DNA of 64,000 nucleotides, taken from assembly GCF_001517405.1 (NCBI RefSeq), contig NZ_LN907827.1:2114587-2178586 (forward strand). The letters are read 5' to 3'. Position 1 is the first letter of the stretch; the number at the start of each line of letters is the position of its first letter. The notes under the pieces are model-generated. The model worked only from the letters and a program-made list of their open reading frames with translations, was not told the DNA's origin and did not search any database. Made by a program: the position numbers and the translations under genes. Shown one piece after another: positions 39,627 through 49,658 of the stretch. This stretch comes from Duffyella gerundensis (lineage in GTDB: Bacteria > Pseudomonadota > Gammaproteobacteria > Enterobacterales > Enterobacteriaceae).

Positions 39627-40346
39627 TTAACGCCGCGCGGGCGGCAAATCGGCGGGCATCGATTTTTGCATCCCGTGCCAGATTTCTCCGCTGCGACGGC
39701 CATATTCACGTACCACGTCAACCACCGCCTCTTTTTCTCCTTTCTCACACAGCGTCAGCAAATGGCGGTAAAAATCGCGTGCCAACTGACGTGCTTCAGG
39801 ATTGGAAAAATAGTAGCGACCCACGCGGGTGTACAAACCTTTCAGGCCGTTGAGAATCAGACCATAAATAGGATTGCCGGAAGCGTAAGCCAGCCCGCGA
39901 AAAATACGGTAATCGAGTTGGGTATAGGCATCCGCCTCGTCAGCGGCCAGTTCAGCGGTAAGCAGCACTTCCCTCGCCTTCTCCGGGTGGTGTCCAACGG
40001 CGCGACGGATAAAAATCGAGGAAATATTGGTGCGGACAGAGAGCAGATTATCGATCAGCTGCGGCACGCTATCGTGATCCAGACGCGCCAGCGTTTCGAG
40101 AATATTCAGGCTGGAAGTTTCCCAAAAATCATTAACCTGCGTTGGTTTACCATGTTGAATGGTCAACCAGCCATCGCGCGCCAGACGCTGCAACACTTCA
40201 CGCAGCGTAGTGCGCGTCACGCCAATTAATTCTGACAGCTCACGTTCGGCGGGCAGAATGGACCCGGGCGGAAAGCGGCTGTTCCAGATGCTCTCAATAA
40301 TATACTCTTCAGCGAACCCGGCAGGGCTCTGCGCCTTAATGACCAT
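39627..40346 (-). CDS. fadR: FadR, fatty-acid metabolism regulator
   Basis: FadR is a GntR-family dimer that represses beta-oxidation genes and activates fabA/fabB; long-chain acyl-CoA releases it. The 239-residue protein (same as E. coli) starts [21 protein letters not shown] at 40346, dropping a 16-residue upstream extension. The winged-helix part reads [30 protein letters not shown], and the acyl-CoA domain contains [21 protein letters not shown] matching operator lies before fadD in this window. Confidence 0.96.
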   Translation of the reverse strand: MVIKAQSPAGFAEEYIIESIWNSRFPPGSILPAERELSELIGVTRTTLREVLQRLARDGWLTIQHGKPTQVNDFWETSSLNILETLARLDHDSVPQLIDNLLSVRTNISSIFIRRAVGHHPEKAREVLLTAELAADEADAYTQLDYRIFRGLAYASGNPIYGLILNGLKGLYTRVGRYYFSNPEARQLARDFYRHLLTLCEKGEKEAVVDVVREYGRRSGEIWHGMQKSMPADLPPARR

Positions 40347-40644
40347 AGCGTAATAATCTCGTTGCTTTATTAATCGGCGTAATGGACTCATCATACCAGA
40401 CGGCCTGGCGCGGATACAGACTACGTGCGGATTTAGGGCATTTCGCAGCAGAAAATACTGCCCCGATCGCTTTCCGAGGGTAAGCCTGCGTCTACCCGAT
40501 CGATCCTGCCTGCGTAAAAGTGCCTGACAACCCCTAATAAGTTAATTTAAGTCATTTTTTTCCGCGATTTCTGGTCGCGCGTGCTGGCAGCGCCTGGCTT
40601 TTGGTTTACACTGCCGTGTCGATTTTCACTGTATGGGAAGAGGT

Positions 40645-41175
40645 ATGTTGCGATATTTGAATCAGTGTTCTCGCGGGCGCGGTGCCTGGCTGTTAATGGC
40701 TTTTACCGCGTTTGTGCTTGAAATGGTTGCGCTTTACTTCCAGCATGTGATGCTGCTAAAGCCCTGCGTGATGTGCATTTATGAGCGTTGCGCGCTGTTT
40801 GGCGTCATGGGTGCCGGGATTGTTGGCGCAATTGCGCCGCGCACGCCGCTGCGTTTTATCGCGCTGGGTATCTGGATCTACAGCGCGTGGCAGGGTATTC
40901 GTCTCTCTTATGAACACACCATGATTCAGCTCCATCCTAACCCCTTTACCACCTGCGATTTTGCCGCACGCTTTCCGGCCTGGCTGCCGCTGGATAAATG
41001 GTTGCCTTCGGTGTTTGTGGCCAGCGGCGACTGCGCCGAGCGCGGCTGGACCTTTCTGTCGCTGAGCATGCCGCAATGGATGATTGTGGTATTTGCCTTT
41101 TACCTGATCGCCGCCGTACTGGTCACGCTGGCCCAGCCTTTCAAGCCGAAGCGTCGCGACCTCTTCTCCCGCTGA
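40645..41175 (+). CDS. dsbB: DsbB, disulfide-bond oxidoreductase
   Basis: DsbB is a four-helix inner-membrane enzyme that reoxidises periplasmic DsbA and passes electrons to quinone. The 176-residue protein (E. coli 176) starts [17 protein letters not shown] after GGGAAGAGG. The first redox pair is Cys41-Cys44 in [13 protein letters not shown], and the second pair lies in the periplasmic loop (TTCDFAARF and ASGDCAERG). In E. coli nhaB lies between fadR and dsbB; here they are adjacent across 298 gene-free bases. Confidence 0.96.
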   Translation: MLRYLNQCSRGRGAWLLMAFTAFVLEMVALYFQHVMLLKPCVMCIYERCALFGVMGAGIVGAIAPRTPLRFIALGIWIYSAWQGIRLSYEHTMIQLHPNPFTTCDFAARFPAWLPLDKWLPSVFVASGDCAERGWTFLSLSMPQWMIVVFAFYLIAAVLVTLAQPFKPKRRDLFSR

Positions 41176-41190
41176 ATCAGCAGCAATAAA

Positions 41191-41212
41191 AAAGGGCCCT
41201 GCGGCCCTTTTA
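41191..41212. terminator. dsbB/ycgN bidirectional terminator
   Basis: AAAGGGCC/GGCCCTTT with a four-base loop and flanking A/T runs lies in the gap between convergent genes. Confidence 0.85.
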
Positions 41213-41214
41213 TC

Positions 41215-41665
41215 TTATTCAATGGTCCATTCAGGACGATTGATGATGTGCTCTTCCCAGTCTCTCACCTGGCTTTCGCGTACGGCGATGTGCCGGACAG
41301 AAATACGCGCGCTGTGCATAGCGGCTTTGTTGCCCGCCCGCAGCGGATGCCACTGCGGTAAGCCTTTGCCCTCACCTAACAGACGATAAGCGCAGCTGGG
41401 CGGCAGCCAGGAGAAGGTGGTGAGATTTTCACGCGTCAGTTTGATGCAACCCTCTTCCATCTCAAAAACGGCGCTCATAGTTACGGCACTGACAGGTTTT
41501 GATGTTGAGCTGGTTGCAGGCGACGTTAGTGAAGTAAATCTCGTCGGTATCAGCATCCTGCAGCTTGTTCAGACAGCACTGGCCGCAGCCATCACACAAG
41601 GATTCCCATTCCTCATCGCTCATCTGCTCAAGGCTTTTTTGTTGCCAGAATGGAATCTCAGTCAT
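41215..41665 (-). pseudogene. ycgN: YcgN, UPF0260 cysteine-cluster protein, frameshifted
   Basis: YcgN is a conserved Fe-S-type cysteine-cluster protein (UPF0260) of unknown function. The 5' frame reads [20 protein letters not shown], then [12 protein letters not shown] and [10 protein letters not shown], and meets TGA at 41464-41462. The next frame continues [29 protein letters not shown] to 41215. One extra T in the run of five (A-run 41464-41468 on the plus strand) breaks the gene; removing it gives a normal 149-residue protein. Possible explanations are a true mutation, a homopolymer sequencing error, or +1 slippage at TTT TGA. Confidence 0.88.
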
Positions 41666-41727
41666 GATGATTGTCCGCTAATGAAAAACCGCACCTTATA
41701 TAGGGTTGCACGCTGTGATGCAACCTT

Positions 41728-42387
41728 TTAAAGCACGCGAGTAGAAATGCGTTCGCCGTTAAGCGAGATATCCAGCTTGTCACCCGAGCTCATCGGACCA
41801 ACGCCTTCCGGCGTGCCGGTGAGAATAACATCGCCCGCACGCAGCGTGAAATAGTGACTCATGTAGGCAATCAGCGGCAGAATCGTGTGAATCATATCAG
41901 CGGTGCTGCCGTGCTGGCGTACCTCGCCATTGACCGACAGCTGTAACTCACAGTTTTGCGGATCGCCAGCAAACGCGTTAACCGGAATAAAGCCGGAAAG
42001 TGGGCAGGAGTTATCGAACGCTTTGGATTTTTCCCACGGCTGCCCGGCTTTCTTCAGCGTCGCCTGCAGGTCACGCAGGGTTAAATCCAGCGCCACACCG
42101 TAGCCCGCAATCGCCTTCAGCACATGATCTTCAGAGGCTTGCTTCAGCGTCGCGCCAATCAGCACCGCCAGTTCCACTTCATGATGCACTTCGCCAAATT
42201 GGGTGGGCAACGAGAGTGGCTGACGCAGATCGCACAGCGCGGTTTCCGGTTTGATAAAAATCACCGGCTCGGTTGGCGTTGCACTGCCCATTTCTTTGAT
42301 GTGTTTCGCGTAATTGCTGCCCACGCACACCACTTTGCCTGCGGGATAATCTAATAAGGCGCCCTGCCAGTTACGATGCTGATACAT
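41728..42387 (-). CDS. ycgM: YcgM, fumarylacetoacetate-hydrolase family protein
   Basis: YcgM is a cytosolic FAH-superfamily enzyme related to acylpyruvate hydrolases and oxaloacetate tautomerases; its substrate is not certain. I start at ATG 42387 (MYQHRNWQGALLDYP) with AGAGG six bases upstream, giving 219 residues as in E. coli. Family marks are VVCVGSNYAKHIKEMG, the metal-binding HHEVELAVLIG, and GDVILTGTPEGVGP. It lies upstream of ycgN, with 62 bases between them. Confidence 0.93.
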   Translation of the reverse strand: MYQHRNWQGALLDYPAGKVVCVGSNYAKHIKEMGSATPTEPVIFIKPETALCDLRQPLSLPTQFGEVHHEVELAVLIGATLKQASEDHVLKAIAGYGVALDLTLRDLQATLKKAGQPWEKSKAFDNSCPLSGFIPVNAFAGDPQNCELQLSVNGEVRQHGSTADMIHTILPLIAYMSHYFTLRAGDVILTGTPEGVGPMSSGDKLDISLNGERISTRVL

Positions 42388-42438
42388 GCTAACCTCTGCA
42401 TTCAATGAGTGATGATGCCAGCCGAAGCTGACCTCTGT

Positions 42439-43464
42439 TTACGGCGAGATCGCATCGGCCAGACGACCAATGCTGATGGCAAAATAATAGGACCGATTCC
42501 ACTGCATGATAGTGCGAAAATTGTCATAAACCATAAACGCGCGTCCCTGTAGGTCATCGGGCAGAATAATCCATGCGCGCTGCGTATCGGCTGAGGACGC
42601 GCCCGCTGATGCCTGCACGCCGAGGCGACGCCATTCGGCAACGCTTTTTGCCTTGCGGGTCTCGATACCGGCCAGTGACGCGGTAAACTCAGCAGGTAGC
42701 GTCACTTCTTCTCCCCAGCGTTGCGTCTGATGCCACCCCTCTTTCGCCAGGTAGTTCGCAGTGGACGCAAAGACATCGTCGAGATTATTCCAGATATCGA
42801 TTTTGCCGTCGCCATCTCCGTCCGCGCCGTAGTTGAGAAAGGAGCTCGGCATAAACTGATTCTGCCCCATCGCACCCGCCCAGGAACCAGACATCGCACG
42901 ATCTGGCAGATGTCCCTGCTCGATGATGGTCAGTGCAGCCAGCAATTCACGGGTAAAAAACGCCTCACGGCGGCCTTCAAACGCCAGCGTTGCCAGTGCA
43001 GAAATGACATCTTCTTTGCCCTGAATACGACCAAATTGGCTCTCCATCGCCCATAACGCCACGATGTACTGTGGCGGCACACCATAACGCTGGCTGACAC
43101 GTTGCAAAGCCGCCTGGTGATCCTGCATGGCAGCTTTCGCCTGTGTAATTTTACTGTCAGGCAGAACGCGGCGCAGATAGTCATCAAGGGTAATCTGCTG
43201 TTCCGGTTGCTGCTGATCAGCCTTGATCACCCGATCGACAAAATGCACGCTGGCAAAGGCGCGCTCGAGAGTGGGCTGGCTGATGCCCTGCGCGCGTGCT
43301 TTGGCTTTAAGCGACTCTACAAAGGCGGGAAACTCGGCGGGGTCGCGCCCCTGTTGCGACAAGGTTTGTTGCGCTTGATCCGTGGCAGCCGCGCGGCTCG
43401 CTGGCACGACGCATCCTGCCATCAAAAGCGCACCCAAAATGATGCCTGGCGCAGGATGTTTCAT
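42439..43464 (-). CDS. MltB-family lytic transglycosylase lipoprotein
   Basis: This murein transglycosylase cleaves peptidoglycan to 1,6-anhydromuropeptides at the inner face of the outer membrane. The 341-residue protein has a lipoprotein signal with lipobox LMAGC (Cys18) and the catalytic Glu in VALWAMESQFGRIQG. The SLT-type SGSWAGAMGQNQFMPSSFLNYG and DGDGDGKIDIWNNLDDVFAS follow. It is an extra MltB relative inserted between ycgM and ycgL, where E. coli has none, so I give no symbol. Confidence 0.92.
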   Translation of the reverse strand: MKHPAPGIILGALLMAGCVVPASRAAATDQAQQTLSQQGRDPAEFPAFVESLKAKARAQGISQPTLERAFASVHFVDRVIKADQQQPEQQITLDDYLRRVLPDSKITQAKAAMQDHQAALQRVSQRYGVPPQYIVALWAMESQFGRIQGKEDVISALATLAFEGRREAFFTRELLAALTIIEQGHLPDRAMSGSWAGAMGQNQFMPSSFLNYGADGDGDGKIDIWNNLDDVFASTANYLAKEGWHQTQRWGEEVTLPAEFTASLAGIETRKAKSVAEWRRLGVQASAGASSADTQRAWIILPDDLQGRAFMVYDNFRTIMQWNRSYYFAISIGRLADAISP

Positions 43465-43552
43465 GTTGAGTTCCTTATATTACGACGCTTACAAAATTAA
43501 ATATTGTGTCGCGGAAGACAAGGGGGTGTATATATTTACAGATGAATCCGAA

Positions 43553-43828
43553 TTAATCCTGACCGCTATTTTCCAGATGCATCTTTAACAGGCTTTCCGG
43601 CGGCGGCGGTATTTGTAAATAATAGCCCTGATCTAATAAAGCCTGCTGCACTTTTTTAATATCCGCGCCCGCCAGCTTCTCCCGCTTGCCCAGGTTTAAA
43701 ACCATAGATAACTGTGGCTTACCAAAGCTCTTCAGCAGCGCTTCCGGCACCCGCGAAAAATCGTCTTTTTTTTCAACATAAAGGTAAGTTTGGTCGCGCA
43801 ATGCGCTTCTGTAGATCACACAAAACAT
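43553..43828 (-). CDS. ycgL: YcgL, small YcgL-domain protein
   Basis: YcgL is a small cytosolic protein with a defined fold but no established biochemical role. The 91-residue protein starts [28 protein letters not shown] and ends with [19 protein letters not shown], all conserved. It is divergent from minC across 159 bases. The N-terminus matches the core of E. coli YcgL, without its longer extension. Confidence 0.94.
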   Translation of the reverse strand: MFCVIYRSALRDQTYLYVEKKDDFSRVPEALLKSFGKPQLSMVLNLGKREKLAGADIKKVQQALLDQGYYLQIPPPPESLLKMHLENSGQD

Positions 43829-43987
43829 ATTTTTTACTCGAATTAACGGGAATGGTGGCTTGCCTGAATATAGCGGTAACTATAACATGCTTGCAGTACT
43901 TCGGAATAATGTCCCGCCGCGATTAAGCATTGATTAAATCAGGCATAATTTAACCAGGTAAGACATAACAGGACTGAGTCAGGACAG

Positions 43988-44680
43988 ATGTCGCAAACGC
44001 CAATCGAGTTAAAGGGCAGCAGTTTTACGCTGTCTGTCATTCATTTACACCACACTCAGCCCGAGGTGGTTAGTCAGGCGCTACAGGACAAGATCGACCA
44101 GGCTCCGGCTTTTTTGAAAAATGCACCTGTGGTGCTGAATGTATCCAGCCTTAATGGCGCGGTGAACTGGAAAGAGATGCAGCAGGCGATAGCAGCCACC
44201 GGGCTGCGCATCGTCGGCGTCAGCGGCTGTAAAGATGACGCGCTGAAACGCATGATCACCCGCGCCGGGCTTCCGGTCCTCTCCGAAGGTAAAGAATCAA
44301 AGCCTCAGGCTGAGGCACTGCCAGAACCGATTGTCCAGGCGGCTGAAGCGTCGAAAACGCGCATCATTAATACGCCAGTGCGATCGGGTCAGCAGATTTA
44401 TGCGCGGAATGCGGATTTGATCGTAACCAGCAGCGTCAGCGCCGGTGCCGAACTGGTTGCTGATGGCAACATTCATATTTACGGCACGATGCGTGGCCGT
44501 GCGTTGGCCGGTGCCAGCGGCGATCGCGATTGCCAGATTTTTTGCACCAGTCTCTCAGCGGAGCTGGTCTCAATAGCCGGTGAATACTGGATTATGGATC
44601 AACTGCCGGCTGAATTTTTCGGTAAGGCCGCCCGCCTGTGCTTACAGGACGGCGTGCTTACCATTAAGACTTTACTTTAG
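43988..44680 (+). CDS. minC: MinC, septum-site inhibitor
   Basis: MinC blocks FtsZ assembly at cell poles when carried to the membrane by MinD. The 230-residue protein has the N-terminal FtsZ-inhibiting domain ([10 protein letters not shown], then [17 protein letters not shown]). A proline-containing linker leads to the C-terminal beta-helix ([33 protein letters not shown]), which binds MinD. It is the first gene of minCDE, with minD 33 bases on. Confidence 0.97.
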   Translation: MSQTPIELKGSSFTLSVIHLHHTQPEVVSQALQDKIDQAPAFLKNAPVVLNVSSLNGAVNWKEMQQAIAATGLRIVGVSGCKDDALKRMITRAGLPVLSEGKESKPQAEALPEPIVQAAEASKTRIINTPVRSGQQIYARNADLIVTSSVSAGAELVADGNIHIYGTMRGRALAGASGDRDCQIFCTSLSAELVSIAGEYWIMDQLPAEFFGKAARLCLQDGVLTIKTLL

Positions 44681-44713
44681 GCCCCTTTTCTTTCGTTAAG
44701 GAAATCACTCTAT

Positions 44714-45526
44714 ATGGCACGCATTATTGTTGTTACATCAGGCAAAGGGGGCGTTGGCAAGACCACGTCAAGCGCGGCCATCGCGACCGGTCTGGCGCAG
44801 AAAGGTAAGAAAACAGTCGTTATCGATTTTGATATCGGTCTGCGTAATCTCGATTTAATCATGGGTTGCGAACGTCGTGTGGTATACGACTTCGTCAACG
44901 TTATTCAGGGTGATGCCACGCTGAATCAGGCGCTGATTAAAGACAAGCGCACGGAAAAACTGTTTATTCTGCCTGCGTCACAGACCCGTGATAAAGATGC
45001 ACTGACCCGTGAAGGGGTTGAGAAAGTGCTGAACGACTTGGCCGCGATGGATTTCGATTTTATCGTGTGCGACTCGCCAGCGGGTATCGAAACCGGTGCG
45101 TTGATGGCGCTCTACTTCGCCGATGAAGCGATCATTACCACCAACCCTGAGGTCTCCTCAGTACGTGACTCCGACCGCATTCTGGGCATTATCGCCTCAA
45201 AATCGCGCCGTTCGGAAAACAGCCAGGATCCGGTAAAAGAGCATCTGCTGTTGACCCGTTACAATCCGGGACGCGTCAATCGCGGCGACATGCTGAGCAT
45301 GGAAGACGTGCTGGAAATTCTGCGTATTCCACTGGCTGGCGTGATTCCGGAAGATCAGTCGGTACTGCGCGCCTCTAACCAGGGTGAGCCGGTCATTCTG
45401 GATACCGAATCTGACGCTGGTAAAGCTTATTCCGACACCGTTGATCGCTTGCTCGGTGAAGAACGCCCCTTCCGCTTCATTGAAGAAGAGAAGAAGGGTT
45501 TCCTGAAACGCCTGTTCGGGGGATAA
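44714..45526 (+). CDS. minD: MinD, septum-site ATPase
   Basis: MinD is a ParA/MinD-type ATPase that oscillates on the membrane and recruits MinC. The 270-residue protein has the deviant Walker A GKGGVGKTT at residues 10-18 and the D152-type SPAGIETGAL. The C-terminal amphipathic membrane-targeting helix is KKGFLKRLFGG. minE begins three bases after its stop, so the stoichiometrically important pair is translationally close. Confidence 0.98.
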   Translation: MARIIVVTSGKGGVGKTTSSAAIATGLAQKGKKTVVIDFDIGLRNLDLIMGCERRVVYDFVNVIQGDATLNQALIKDKRTEKLFILPASQTRDKDALTREGVEKVLNDLAAMDFDFIVCDSPAGIETGALMALYFADEAIITTNPEVSSVRDSDRILGIIASKSRRSENSQDPVKEHLLLTRYNPGRVNRGDMLSMEDVLEILRIPLAGVIPEDQSVLRASNQGEPVILDTESDAGKAYSDTVDRLLGEERPFRFIEEEKKGFLKRLFGG

Positions 45527-45529
45527 ACC

Positions 45530-45802
45530 ATGGCCTTACTTGACTTCTTTTTATCCCGAAAGAAGAACACCGCAAACATCGCTAAAGAACGGCTGCAGAT
45601 TATCGTGGCTGAGCGCAGGAGGGGCGACAGTGAGCCCCACTATCTGCCGCAGCTGAAGCGTGACATTCTGGAAGTGATTTGCCGTTATGTGAAAATCGAT
45701 CCGGAAATGGTTACCGTGCAGCTGGATCAAAAAGGCGACGATATTTCAATTCTGGAGCTGAACGTGACGCTGCCGGAAGTGGAAGAAGCCGACACTAAAT
45801 GA
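45530..45802 (+). CDS. minE: MinE, topological specificity factor
   Basis: MinE stimulates MinD ATPase and drives its pole-to-pole oscillation. The 90-residue protein has the N-terminal membrane/MinD-binding part ([30 protein letters not shown]) and the C-terminal dimerising topological domain ending [16 protein letters not shown]. It is the last gene of minCDE, followed by a hairpin. Confidence 0.97.
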   Translation: MALLDFFLSRKKNTANIAKERLQIIVAERRRGDSEPHYLPQLKRDILEVICRYVKIDPEMVTVQLDQKGDDISILELNVTLPEVEEADTK

Positions 45803-45821
45803 TCACCCAACGCGTATAGCG

Positions 45822-45850
45822 TTCCCCTGCTGTTGAGCAGGGGAATGTTT
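45822..45850. terminator. minE/rnd terminator hairpin
   Basis: A 10-bp perfect stem TTCCCCTGCT/AGCAGGGGAA with a GTTG loop lies between the convergent minCDE and rnd, then TGTTT. Confidence 0.75.
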
Positions 45851-45857
45851 ACCGGGT

Positions 45858-46985
45858 CTATTCCACGTTCAGTATGTGTTGGATGCGTGCGGCCAGCAGT
45901 TCACCGCGCCAGCCTGCTAACAGCTCTGGCTCGCGTTTTTGCGGCTTCAGCTTCCAGTGCCAGCTTAATAACTGGTTGATTTGCCTGCGTGACGCCAGCA
46001 GCTCCGGGCTAAATCCGCTCTCTTCCGATACCGTCTTAATCAGCGCCTTAATCTCTTTGAACGCCGTTTTGTATTGCGGATGATCGATCAGGTTAGCCAG
46101 CGGCTCAGGCAGGCTGCTTTCGTCAGCGGCCGTCGCTTCCGCGACACAGGCAAGCATCGCTTTGCCATGAAACCGAATCTCATTGCCTGCCAGGCCAAGA
46201 TGGTCCAGTTCGCCCAGTGAACCAGGCAGAAAACGTGCCACTTTCCAGAGGTGTTCTTCGCGTACGACGAAATTAACCGCCATGTCTTTCTCGCGCGCGA
46301 CCTTCAGGCGCCATGCCGCCAGGCGCTGCAGCGCCGCCAGCTGACGCGGGCGCAGCTGCCAGGCGTTGGTGATTTCCCGCCATGCGTCTTCTGGCTGCAG
46401 CACATCGGTACGACGCTGGCAGAGCAGCGCGCATTCGCTTAATGCCGCGGCCATATTGCCCGCTTCCTCGGTTTCCTTCATCAGCTGATGCGCGATGGGC
46501 AGCAGATACCAGACGTCGGCGGCGGCATACTGACACTGCTTCTCGGTCAGCGGACGCGCCAGCCAGTCGGTGCGCGATTCGCTCTTATCCAGCGCAATGC
46601 CGGTAAAAGATTCCACCATGGTGGCGAAGCCGCAGGAGAGCGCGCGACCGCTGAAGGCTGCCAGAATTTGCGTGTCGATAAGAGGTTCAGGCAGCTGGCG
46701 AAACTGGTTGAGGAACACTTCAAGATCTTCACTGCCGGCATGCAGAAACTTGGTGATGCTTCTGTTGCTCATCAGCGCGACAAACGGTGTCCAGTCAGTG
46801 ATTTTAAGCGGATCGATCAGGCTAACCTGTTCGCCATCAAACAGCTGAATCAGCCCCAGCTGAGGATAATAGGTGCGGGTGCGCACAAATTCTGTATCCA
46901 GCGCCACGCTGTCGTGGCGGCCAGCGGCTTCACACACTTCAGCCAGCAACTGGTCATTCTCAATCAGTAAATAATCCAATGTCAT
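45858..46985 (-). CDS. rnd: Ribonuclease D
   Basis: RNase D trims the 3' ends of tRNA and other stable RNA. The 375-residue protein has the DEDD exonuclease motifs ALDTEFVRTRTYYPQLGLIQL, LHAGSEDLEVF and CQYAAADVWYLLPI. An HRDC domain follows (RQLAALQRLAAWRLKVAREKDMAVNFVV). It is upstream of, and convergent with, minE. fadD lies 99 bases upstream in the same direction but has its own terminator. Confidence 0.96.
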   Translation of the reverse strand: MTLDYLLIENDQLLAEVCEAAGRHDSVALDTEFVRTRTYYPQLGLIQLFDGEQVSLIDPLKITDWTPFVALMSNRSITKFLHAGSEDLEVFLNQFRQLPEPLIDTQILAAFSGRALSCGFATMVESFTGIALDKSESRTDWLARPLTEKQCQYAAADVWYLLPIAHQLMKETEEAGNMAAALSECALLCQRRTDVLQPEDAWREITNAWQLRPRQLAALQRLAAWRLKVAREKDMAVNFVVREEHLWKVARFLPGSLGELDHLGLAGNEIRFHGKAMLACVAEATAADESSLPEPLANLIDHPQYKTAFKEIKALIKTVSEESGFSPELLASRRQINQLLSWHWKLKPQKREPELLAGWRGELLAARIQHILNVE

Positions 46986-47031
46986 TTCTCTCTCAGTCCG
47001 CGTTTAGCGGCGGACCGTTAAAATAATCTCA

Positions 47032-47059
47032 ATAAAAACGCCGGTAAGGATACCGGCGT
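47032..47059 (-). terminator. fadD terminator
   Basis: A 9-bp perfect stem ACGCCGGTA/TACCGGCGT with an AGGA loop is followed, on the leftward transcript, by a T-run (plus-strand ATAAAAA at 47032). Confidence 0.85.
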
Positions 47060-47084
47060 AATGCGTCTGTTGTTAACAACAACG

Positions 47085-48764
47085 TTAAGAGGCGGTTTTC
47101 TTCAACGCTTCATCGCGCAGCTCACGGCGTAAAATTTTACCGACGTTGCTTTTCGGCAGTTCGTCACGGAACTCAATGATTTTAGGTACTTTGTAGCCGG
47201 TGAACTGGCGGCGGCAGTGATCCAGCAGCTCTTCTTTGGTCAGCGACGGATCTTTCTTCACTACGCACACCTTCACAGCTTCACCCGACAGGTCGCTGGG
47301 CACGCCAATCGCGGCGGCTTCCCGTACCTTGCTGTGCTGCATCAGCACATCTTCAATCTCGTTGGGATAGACGTTAAATCCGGAGACCAGAATCATATCT
47401 TTCTTGCGGTCGACGATGCGGATAAACCCTTCACGATCAACGGTAACAATATCGCCGCTGTGAAGCCATCCATTTTTCATCACTTCTTCAGTGGCTTCAG
47501 GATGTTGCCAGTAACCACGCATCACCTGGGGCCCGCGAATGCACAGCTCACCGGGTTCGCCCGGCGCGACCTCATTGCCCTGCTCATCGCTGACCCGAAT
47601 GTCGGTAGAGGGAATCGGCAGGCCGATGCTGCCATTATGGCAGGTGATATCGTAAGGATTGACCGAAACCAGCGGCGCGCATTCGGTCAGGCCGTAGCCT
47701 TCAAGCAGATAGTGACCGGTGAGTTTTTCCCAACGCTCGGCAACCACTTTCTGCACCGACATGCCGCCACCGGCGGAAAGGCGCAGGCTTGAGAAATCGA
47801 GCTTCTGAAAATGGCTGTCGTTCAGCAGCGCGTTGAACAAGGTATTAACGCCGGTAATGGCGGTAAAGGGGTATTTCGCCATCTCTTTCACAAAGCCCGG
47901 GATGTCGCGCGGGTTGGTAATCAGCAGGTTGGTGCCGCCGAGATCGAGAAACAGCAGGCCGTTTACCGTCAACGCAAAGATGTGATACAGCGGCAGTGCG
48001 GTGACTACCAGCTCTTTGCCATCGCGGAGCACCGAACCGTAGGTCGCTTTTGTCTGCTCCAGATTCGCCTGCATATTGCGGTGGGTCAGCATTGCGCCTT
48101 TGGCCACGCCGGTGGTGCCGCCGGTATATTGCAGAAAGGCCAGATCGTCATTGCTCATCGCTGGCCGTTCGTAGCTCAGCGCTTTTCCCTGCTGCAGCAC
48201 GTCGCGAAAGGAGATGGCGTTAGGCAGATGATATTTTGGCACCAGCCGTTTGACATATTTAACGACGAAGTTGACCAGCGTGCCTTTTACCGGCGACAGC
48301 TGATCGCCCAGCCGGGTCAGCACTACCTGTTTAATCGCCGTCTCTGCTACCACTTTTTCCAGCGTATGCGCAAAGTTTGAGACGATGACAATGGCGCTGG
48401 CGCCGCTGTCGTTCAGCTGATGCTTCAGCTCGCGCGGCGTATAAAGCGGATTGACGTTGACCACGATCATCCCGGCGCGTAAGACGCCAAACAGCGCCAC
48501 CGGATATTGCAGCAGGTTCGGCATCATCAATGCCACGCGATCGCCTTTTTTCAGACCCAGCCCCTGCTGTAACCAGGCGGCAAACGCACGACTGCGCTCC
48601 TCCAGCTGGTTGAAGCTCATCTGCTGGCCCATATTGATAAAGGCCGCCCGGTCGCCATAGCGTTTCACCGCCGCTTCAAACAGCCCGACCAGTGATTCAT
48701 AGCGATCGGCATTAATTTCAGCCGGTACATCAGCTGGATAGCGGTTAAGCCATACTTTGTTCAA
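47085..48764 (-). CDS. fadD: Long-chain acyl-CoA synthetase
   Basis: FadD activates imported long-chain fatty acids to acyl-CoA with ATP, and so also makes the FadR inducer. I start at the TTG at 48764 ([13 protein letters not shown] follows): an AGGTGA ribosome site lies directly upstream and E. coli fadD uses the same TTG position. This gives 559 residues (E. coli 561), whereas upstream ATG codons add an unconserved 10-21 residues. The AMP-binding P-loop is [11 protein letters not shown], the signature [17 protein letters not shown], and a late [12 protein letters not shown] follows. Confidence 0.95.
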   Translation of the reverse strand: MNKVWLNRYPADVPAEINADRYESLVGLFEAAVKRYGDRAAFINMGQQMSFNQLEERSRAFAAWLQQGLGLKKGDRVALMMPNLLQYPVALFGVLRAGMIVVNVNPLYTPRELKHQLNDSGASAIVIVSNFAHTLEKVVAETAIKQVVLTRLGDQLSPVKGTLVNFVVKYVKRLVPKYHLPNAISFRDVLQQGKALSYERPAMSNDDLAFLQYTGGTTGVAKGAMLTHRNMQANLEQTKATYGSVLRDGKELVVTALPLYHIFALTVNGLLFLDLGGTNLLITNPRDIPGFVKEMAKYPFTAITGVNTLFNALLNDSHFQKLDFSSLRLSAGGGMSVQKVVAERWEKLTGHYLLEGYGLTECAPLVSVNPYDITCHNGSIGLPIPSTDIRVSDEQGNEVAPGEPGELCIRGPQVMRGYWQHPEATEEVMKNGWLHSGDIVTVDREGFIRIVDRKKDMILVSGFNVYPNEIEDVLMQHSKVREAAAIGVPSDLSGEAVKVCVVKKDPSLTKEELLDHCRRQFTGYKVPKIIEFRDELPKSNVGKILRRELRDEALKKTAS

Positions 48765-48833
48765 CGCATCACCTCGATACTCGTTTTTGATCGCCATCGC
48801 CGCCTCAAACCGGTTCAGTGTTAACAATATTTT

Positions 48834-48850
48834 AACTTATTAGACCAGTT
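48834..48850. promoter_or_regulatory. FadR operator before fadD
   Basis: Read on the fadD strand the 17 bases are AACTGGTCTAATAAGTT, which aligns with the first FadR operator of E. coli fadD and keeps the CTGGT core and terminal GTT. It is 70-86 bases upstream of the TTG start. fadR itself is in this window. Confidence 0.75.
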
Positions 48851-48916
48851 GAGCCTTCATGCCCGTTTGCAGCTTGCGAGACGCATCACTAATTTTCTCA
48901 TTCCATGAGAACACCA

Positions 48917-48951
48917 ATAAAAAGGCCCGCTCACATCGCTGCAAGCGGGCC
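48917..48951 (-). terminator. slp terminator
   Basis: GGCCCGCT/AGCGGGCC (8 bp, 12-base loop) is followed on the leftward strand by T5. Confidence 0.85.
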
Positions 48952-48979
48952 GTTTTCTATTTTATCCTGGACAGCCGGT

Positions 48980-49573
48980 TTATTCAGTTAAAAAGGTTTG
49001 TACCTGCGCCGGTGCACCCATATTAAAGCCGTACCACGGGTTTGGACCCCAGTAACCGTGCCGGTGGCGCGTCGGGCCATACCAGATCCATGGATCCATC
49101 GGCTGCGGTGGCATCACGACCTGCTGGCTGACGCGCCAGCGCTGATAGCCACTGACATCAATAACCAGATAGTTGTAGCTGGCCTCGCCAATCTGCCCTT
49201 TTTCAGTGCCTTTAATGGTGCCGACCACGGTGACCATCTGCTGGTTAACATCTACCGGATCGACAAAGCCGTTGATGTCGGCGTAAAGGCGACCGTTAGA
49301 AGCGGCACCTAACGTCGGACGCGCACCTTCATCCAACGGCTGGGCGGCAATTTCCAGGCGGGTTTTACCGTTGAGATTGCTGACTTTGACTACTTTGCCG
49401 CCAAAACGAGACTCCTGACCTACGTAGAGCTGCGGAGCATTCATTACCCGCACCAGATCATCCTGCGGCGTGGCCGAATGACCTTTAATTGCATCAGGGA
49501 CCGTCACACAGCCTGCAAGTAGCACTGTGGCCAACACCAGAGCAGCTCGCTGCCCTATTACCGCGTAACGCAT
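48980..49573 (-). CDS. yeaY: Slp-family outer-membrane lipoprotein (YeaY)
   Basis: YeaY is an outer-membrane lipoprotein of the Slp family (starvation and sigma-E linked in E. coli). I start at the second ATG (49573, [22 protein letters not shown]) because AGGAG is six bases from it but abuts the first ATG. The lipobox is LLAGC. Conserved blocks are [17 protein letters not shown] and [22 protein letters not shown]. It lies between fadD and tsaB, as in E. coli. Confidence 0.92.
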   Translation of the reverse strand: MRYAVIGQRAALVLATVLLAGCVTVPDAIKGHSATPQDDLVRVMNAPQLYVGQESRFGGKVVKVSNLNGKTRLEIAAQPLDEGARPTLGAASNGRLYADINGFVDPVDVNQQMVTVVGTIKGTEKGQIGEASYNYLVIDVSGYQRWRVSQQVVMPPQPMDPWIWYGPTRHRHGYWGPNPWYGFNMGAPAQVQTFLTE

Positions 49574-49658
49574 CGCCATCTCCTGTGGAAAATCTGACCA
49601 TCGTCTAAATAGTACAATCTTAGCAATTAGACTATGCCGCCAACGTTAAGTTGCTGCC

